This document shows positions 58,406 through 64,000 of a stretch of DNA of 64,000 nucleotides, piece after piece (position 1 is the first letter of the stretch; each line of letters opens with the position of its first letter). Both the position numbers and the translations under genes were made by a program. The notes under the pieces are model-generated. The model saw only the letters and a program-made list of their open reading frames with translations. It had not been told where the DNA came from and ran no database searches. The DNA comes from Pachyseris speciosa (lineage: Eukaryota > Cnidaria > Anthozoa > Scleractinia > Pachyseridae), in NCBI GenBank assembly GCA_016490735.1, contig JAEMWC010000272.1, forward strand, positions 495,001-559,000, read 5' to 3'.

Positions 58406-59471
58406 GTAAGAGGAAATTTGTAGTATGTATACTGAATTCCCGTTCAGCATCTTCAAAGCCACGCAGCATTTTATACCTTACAACTGGCGTGGCTGTAGCG
58501 TTTTTCTTTCGACTGTTGACACAGGCAAAAGTTATCTATATTTTCGCTTTCAAGTCAGTAAGGTGCAAAAGCATACAAAAAACAAAACTGAATTCGAATT
58601 TATACTTTATTCGCTTAGAAACCTGATTTAATGCATAATAATATTTCACTTTCTATGGATTTTAAAATATTTGCTGGGTTTCATCCACAAACTCACAAAT
58701 TATGAATGCTTTGTAAAGGAAAAATACGGCAAGACTCAGGGTCATTCGATCGATCTTGCTGCTCCATGAACGTGATGGCTTTCATATCATGTTCACTTGC
58801 TTACAACCACAGAGTCAAAAACTCAGTAAAACTGCTTTGTTCAGCATATAAATGAACTGGGTCTCACAAGTCTCAAACTAGGAATTGAATCACTAGTCTG
58901 TACAGCATAATGAAAACAACCGAATTTGCGTGCCAAATAGTTTTCGTTGGAATGGTCTTCTTTTTTTGTTAGAATCACATGCACAGTATTAAAACTCTGA
59001 AAAAATGCCAAGTTCAGCGTAACAAAACTGGCTACCACAAGAAAACAATATGCGAACTAGCTTTCATTTTCATTTTCAAATTGTCTTCATAATTCTCCCC
59101 GTGATGCAAGAATCCCTGAAAGCCTTAAACACCCTGTACACCACAAAAACTGGTCACCATATGGAAAAGTGATGATGGGCTATTTATTTGGCCTGTGTTT
59201 TATTATTCGGCGTGCTAGCGGCTTTTACGAACGTAACTGGCCCGGAAGAAAAAGCATCACACTAGGATACCACTGAACATATTTTTAGTTATCACGGAAG
59301 GATTTCTTTACTAGAAACTCAGCTACATTAATGTACAAAAACAAAACAAACCATGAAAACAGTACCAAGGGAAAGTACTGTACAGTTCAGTACTGAGTTT
59401 CATCTGAATGTCGTTCCACCAAATTAGCTTGACATTCGAACCGTAGTTAAGGCCCCTCGTTGTTCAGCACC
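58406..59471 (+). other. no recognised gene; degraded relatives of the 106-bp repeat
   Basis: CAGAGTCAAAAACTCAGTAA (58810) and GGGAAAGTACTGTACAG with GAGTTTCATCTGAATG (59368-59410) resemble pieces of the repeat at 63.2-63.8 kb. Otherwise nothing is identifiable. Confidence 0.45.
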
Positions 59472-59874
59472 TATCGTTACTAAAGCACCACACACGAGTA
59501 ATACGAGTAACATACGAGTAACATACCAGTACATACGAGTGACCTACGGGTACGTACACTGATACATACCAGCGACTCTCCACTCTACACTTTTGAATTA
59601 ATGAATGCACAGAGCAGTAAAAAACAAATCGAAGAGTTCGGAGAAAGATCCAATTTCTTGTATTTTACTTTGTTGATTTCATGCGTATGTTACCTGTGTG
59701 TTACTCGTATGTATTCGTGTGTTACTTGTATGTTACTCGTATGTATCTGTATGTTTCGTATGTCACTCGTACGTACTCGTATGTACTCGTATGTTACTCG
59801 TATGTCACTCGTATGTACTCGTATGTTACTCGTATGTTACTCGTCGTACTCGTGTGGTGCCTTAGTAACGATCT
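59472..59874. mobile_element. Mutator-like foldback with 9-bp target duplication
   Basis: Ends ATCGTTACTAAAGCACCACA and TGTGGTGCCTTAGTAACGAT are inverted repeats. Behind them are many ACATACGAGTA/TACTCGTATGT units, inverted between halves. TTCAGCACC occurs exactly at 59463-59471 and 59875-59883. A 9-bp duplication with long inverted ends is the Mutator pattern. No transposase. Confidence 0.78.
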
Positions 59875-60115
59875 TTCAGCACCAAAACAAAAGCGCATGG
59901 AGGTCACAAGCATCATAGGGATTTCATGTTCAGAGTAAAGTTCACTACAAACCAAAGAAAACTGAGTACCACTCAGCAAGGATTATTAAAACAGTTAGAG
60001 TGGTTGATGGTCAAAACCACTTTTGTAGCATAAAAGTACCTTTGAAGGTTCTTATAAAGAGCTCTCATTTTAATTAAAGTACAATTTTGGATTTTATCCA
60101 AAGACTCATCCTTGT

Positions 60116-60190
60116 ACAGCATAATAAACAGCACGTGCTCCTGGCACTTGCTCCTGGCACGTGCTCCTGGCACGTGCTGTTTATTGTGTC
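60116..60190. repeat. ACGTGCTCCTGGC tandem repeat with palindromic ends
   Basis: Four near copies of CACGTGCTCCTGG lie between CATAATAAACAGCACGTGC and GCACGTGCTGTTTATTGTG, which are inverted copies of one another. The ends are the border sequence of the 106-bp repeat. Confidence 0.85.
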
Positions 60191-60269
60191 CTTCCAGGCG
60201 GTTTTAACTTTTGAGTTTATGATGCATAAAATCCTATCCAAAATTGTAGCTACTGAGCAGTATTAGTTT

Positions 60270-60440
60270 TCTATTATGCTGTACAAGGTGGTTCTGACTT
60301 TTGAGTCTGTGCATGAAAGTGGGACCATTCAAATGAAAGCTACTGGGCAGCTCTTTCCTGTGGAGTTGTTTATTATGCCGTACAAGGTGGTTCTAGCTAC
60401 TGTGCAGTACTTTCCTACAGAGTTGTTTATTTTACTATTA
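60270..60440 (+). repeat. 106-bp repeat family, + orientation
   Basis: Two successive units with CTGTACAAGGTGGTTCT, TGAGTCTGTGCATGAAA, CATTCAAATGAAAGCTACTG and GAGTTGTTTATTATGCCGTA; the second is shortened. The complement of the array at 63130-63800. Confidence 0.85.
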
Positions 60441-60500
60441 CTTAATTTTTGGTATTTTGTTATACTTTTTAAAATTTGTAACATAAAATATGTAGTTTTT

Positions 60501-60982
60501 AGAGCGCTTTTCAGTTGAGTGTCGAAAGTAATTTTCGCAATTACTTTGGTTTTGCTTTACTTCGCTCTGTGATTGGTTAACAAAACTCGCGCCACTTTCT
60601 CAACCAATGAGAAGCCAAAGTAAAACCAATCGTGACTTGCACGCGCGAGTTTTCCCGCGCTTGGTGGCGGCTACTTGTAATTGCTTTGAATGCTGATTGG
60701 TTCATTGCGCTGCTTGTGTTTGTTGTGATTGGTCAGAGTAATAGACCTTTTTAGCTTGCAGGTTTTGTTTTCCCAATGTAGACCATGTGATGTTACCCTA
60801 GAGAACTGTTTCTTTGAAATTTCGCCTTATTCACGTGCATATGTACGCATAATTTATGAAAAGACAAAAGGCAAATCCCCTTGGGAAGATCTCATGTTCT
60901 ACACTGGGGAAACAAAATCGACAAGCTAAAAAGGTCTATTACTTTGGTTTTGGTTTTACGACACTCGATTGAAAACTGCTCT
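60501..60982 (+). mobile_element. AGAGCGCTTTTCAGTTGAG MITE family, copy 4, interrupted
   Basis: AGAGCGCTTTTCAGTTGAG to CTCGATTGAAAACTGCTCT. A second MITE at 60741-60940 splits it within the GGTCAGAGTAATTGCTTTGG phrase kept intact in copy 2. Confidence 0.9.
60741..60940. mobile_element. nested MITE with TAGACCTTTTTAGCTTG ends
   Basis: The 17-bp ends TAGACCTTTTTAGCTTG and CAAGCTAAAAAGGTCTA are exact complements and the similarity continues imperfectly to about 32 bp. It is inserted in copy 4 of the AGAGCG family. Confidence 0.9.
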
Positions 60983-61002
60983 GTCTTACGAGGAATAAAG
61001 AC

Positions 61003-61003
<1 letters not shown>

Positions 61004-61045
<42 letters not shown>

Positions 61046-61085
61046 ATTAAAAAAATTATATTAAAAAAATTATTATTTATATTAA

Positions 61086-61126
<41 letters not shown>
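61004..61126. repeat. two (ATT)n microsatellites
   Basis: ATT runs at 61004-61043 and 61086-61126 separated by an AT-rich spacer. Confidence 0.95.
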
Positions 61127-61250
61127 GATACTGTTCAAGGTGTTTCTAACTTGTGAGTCTGTGGATGAAATCCTAAAGTGTGACCATTCAAATGAAAGCT
61201 GCAGAAGAGTACATTCCTGTACACAGGAAGGTACTGCTCTGTGGGTTTTA
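61127..61250 (+). repeat. 106-bp repeat family unit, + orientation
   Basis: ACTGTTCAAGGTGTTTCTAA, GAGTCTGTGGATGAAATCCT, GTGACCATTCAAATGAAAGC; a single diverged unit. Confidence 0.8.
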
Positions 61251-61389
61251 CTGGCTACTAGCTTTCTGATTTTAGGAATTCATCCACATAGAGTACTTGA
61301 AACATGCAACCACCTTGTGCGGAATAATAATATAGTCTATTTTGCAGAGACTAAAAATTCAGAGCATTTTATACAATATCGCGAATAGT

Positions 61390-62419
61390 GTCATAGGACA
61401 GTTATGCTTCATAAACTTAATTTGAACGATCACCATTCTGGGTTTGGACCGGCCAGAGACTCACGTCTTGAACGCGAGATGGAGATGCTTAAAAGTCTAT
61501 TTTTATCTTATAGCTAAACTGAAATCCTTGTGCTCGAGTCAAGGGTTTCAGTTTGAGCACGGCCCGAGATGCCCACGTCGATTGTTCATTGTTTTGGAAA
61601 ATGTCGACAAAAACGTGTAATTGACCATGAACGCCCGTCAGTATCAATGCTGTGACCTTCCAGCGAGAGTCGAATGTTCACACTTGCGTTCGGTAACTTT
61701 TGACGTTTTCGCTTAATCATAGTTAACAGGACATAGTGAAATCGTTTTTATTGTACTGACAAATCGAAAATTGAAGCGAAGCTATAAATAGAAACCTTAA
61801 TTAGTGTTTTTGACCGGACAACCTTTCAGAAAGGAATTTCCCTTGATATCGGAAAAAACCGAATGACACTGCTAGACGTCACCATTTCTGTCAGCACATT
61901 TGCTCAAGAAACATAGTCCAGTGTAACTACATACGTAGTACTAACACTGATCTCAACCACTGTAGTATTCTATTTTTGTCGTAAAATCATCAGTAGGCTT
62001 AGTAATTTTCGATCTTCTTAAAAAGCAGAATTAAAGGCAACTCATTAAGACTCTTGTTTAAAATTGTACGCTTAGAAATTTGCCTTGATCAATTTTTCTC
62101 GAAATGATCCTTGTTTCCACGTGAGCATCATACCACCAATGACGTCGCCTATTTGTGATATGTGTCATGGCACGGGCCAATCACAAACGCGTGTTGCAGA
62201 TTTGTTCTTGTGCAGTATGTTCTCGAACGTTCGCGGGCGAAAGCGTTTGATTACTTCCTGTTTACCACGCTGAGTAATCTTGCCATGAAGGTAAACGGAT
62301 TCACTTCAAAATTTATCAAAGCGCGCGGTTGACTGCAAAAAAATCATATATTTCATTTTCAGGTTGCTGACAAATTCGCAGCGTAATTTTATGAATAGAT
62401 ATACTTCAGACCCCACGGT
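61390..62419 (+). other. no recognised element
   Basis: No coding match and no clear repeat. The reading frame at 62085 lacks similarity to anything I know. Confidence 0.45.
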
Positions 62420-62583
62420 TCAGGCCCCAGTTGTCTAAAGAGAGGATGAAGAACGATAAATTTATCCAGTGGATAAGTCACTATCTAACAGATACAATGT
62501 ATTCCGTTAACAGATGTTAACCTACCGGATAGTGACTCATCCACCGGATAAAGCCATCCACCCTTTGAAAACCTCGGGCCTGG
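62420..62583. mobile_element. MITE with GGATAA/TTATCC boxes
   Basis: CAGGCCCCAGTTGTCTAAAG and TTATCCAGTGGATAAGTCAC at the left mirror GTGACTCATCCACCGGATAA and CTTTGAAAACCTCGGGCCTG at the right with several mismatches. About 164 bp. Confidence 0.75.
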
Positions 62584-63129
62584 TCAGCTCATTACATTAT
62601 GGCCGGAAACACTACAAAATAGAGGAAGGCAATAATTCAGAAAAGTTCGAAAATGAATTGAACACATATTAAAATAACAAGTCTGCAAATGCAAAGGAAG
62701 GAATAGGTGCTCACTTTTTTGACCACTAAATGAGCGCGTGAATAAACAGATACTGAAATAATAACTCAATATCTTTTATGCGCATACTGACACGTTTCCA
62801 TTCCGTCTTCTGAAAATCGGCAGCAGACTGCCTGAGCCTTGTACAGAGGTGAATACATCGAGGGAAGATTCATGGGCCGCTGGATACTCTTTATTTTATT
62901 CGCTAATTCTTTGGTTAGTAATGAGGAAGTCGTTTTCGTAGTGTCATGTACGTGCTTGCTGCAAGCCTTCTGCTGATCATATCAGAGCGACATCCGGTTG
63001 TTTTGCTTATCGTTCAATCACCTTCCCTTTTACTTTCTAATATTGGCATTTGCTAATGTTCCAGTTTAATACCGATAGCTCCTTACATGTATATAAAACC
63101 CACAAACTATTAAGTTCGAGTGACTTCAA

Positions 63130-63800
63130 TGAAAATGGTCACAGAGTTTCATCCAGAGACTCAGAACTGTCCAGACTGTGCATGAACCACCTTATTTAGG
63201 GTAACAAACAGTACCACGGCAAAGTACTGCTCAGTAGCTTTCATTTGAATGGACACACTTCAGGATTAAACAGCACCACGGAAAAGTACTGATTAGTGAC
63301 TTTCATTTGAATGGTAACACTTTAGAACTTCATCAACGGACTCAAAAGTTAGAATCACCTTGAACAGCATAATAAACATCACCACAGGAAAGTACTGCTC
63401 AGTGGCTTTCATTTGAATGGTAACATTTTAGGATTTCATTCACAGACTCAAAAGTTAGAACCACCTTGTACAGCATAATAAACAGTACCACGGGAAAGTA
63501 CTGCTCAGTAGCTTTCATTTGAATGGTAACACTTCAGGATTTCACCCACAGGCTCAAAAGTTAGAGCCACCTTGAACAGCATAATAAACAGCACCACAGG
63601 AAGTTACTACTCAGTAGCTTTCATTTGGATGGTCACACTTTAGGATTTCATCTACAGACGCAAAACTTATAACCAGCTGATATAACTTTACAAACAGCAC
63701 CGCGGGAATCGAAAGTGCTGCTCCACCAGTAACTTTCATATTAATGGTCATAGTTTAGGATTTTATTCACAGACTCAGAAGTTAGAACTACCTTGTACAG
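63130..63800 (-). repeat. 106-bp tandem repeat array, six to seven units
   Basis: CTTTCATTTGAATGG begins at 63238, 63300, 63406, 63512, 63618 and (diverged) 63733; three consecutive spacings are 106 bp. Each unit holds AGCATAATAAACAGCACCAC, GGAAAGTACTGCTCAGTAGC and CAGACTCAAAAGTTAGAACC. The orientation is opposite to the units at 60.3 and 61.1 kb. Confidence 0.92.
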
Positions 63801-64000
63801 CATTCATTTCATCTACTGAGTTGATGTTCAAAATTCTGGGAAAAAATGAATTCCTCTATTGCTGTGCTTTTTCTTCATAAGAGACTGTAACTATTCTAAC
63901 ACCTCACTCCAGAAACGCTCGGTTTTTCCCGATCGTTTTATTGCACAACTGGTATGGTGGGGTGAAAAGGGTGTGGTTCCTTCCAATACAATACAATACA

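Overview
The window is animal nuclear DNA. Its genes have short exons split by phase-consistent GT-AG introns and are packed with transposon debris. The mixture of BEL/Pao, Penelope-like (GIY-YIG), tRNA-derived SINE and many foldback/MITE families suggests a cnidarian, most likely an anthozoan such as a stony coral. That assignment is inference; I recognise families, not a species.

From 303 to 43887 the + strand carries the larger part of FANCD2, the monoubiquitinated DNA-clamp protein of the Fanconi anemia pathway. I could trace 37 consecutive coding exons by eye, all joined by consistent splice phases and with no internal stop (about 1266 codons). They run from the equivalent of roughly residue 220 of the human protein to the C-terminus; the 5' exons lie to the left. 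The lysine equivalent to human K561 is encoded by a 50-bp exon at 13292-13341. About 3.8 kb of coding sequence is spread over 43.6 kb because the introns hold large repeats: a 163-bp tandem duplication (intron 5), a 2.2-kb AAGATCTT-rich minisatellite (intron 6), a 2.9-kb YCATAG hexamer array (intron 8), a 2.8-kb AGTGAC-type array with a 701-bp segmental duplication (intron 12), a cluster of foldback hairpins (intron 15), an inverted Penelope-like element (intron 18), and a BEL/Pao LTR retrotransposon inserted in an older TTAA-flanked element (intron 31).

Downstream on the same strand, 47047-49843 encodes a four-exon homologue of CDPF1 (cysteine-rich DPF-motif protein, about 115 aa). From about 50 kb to the end there is no complete gene. 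I see three short ATG-initiated reading frames (52744, 54038, 58318), each ending at a plausible 5' splice site in the same phase, so they may be alternative first exons of a gene beyond the right edge. Around them lie nested MITEs, a Mutator-like foldback with a 9-bp target duplication, and a 106-bp tandem repeat family that recurs in both orientations.

The strongest candidates for something worth following are the structured hexamer arrays inside FANCD2, the inverted Penelope-like unit with hammerhead-like motifs, the nested insertions, and the possible alternative first exons. I found no clear evidence of a wholly new biological system. All repeat and exon calls come from reading the sequence; none was checked by alignment or transcript data.
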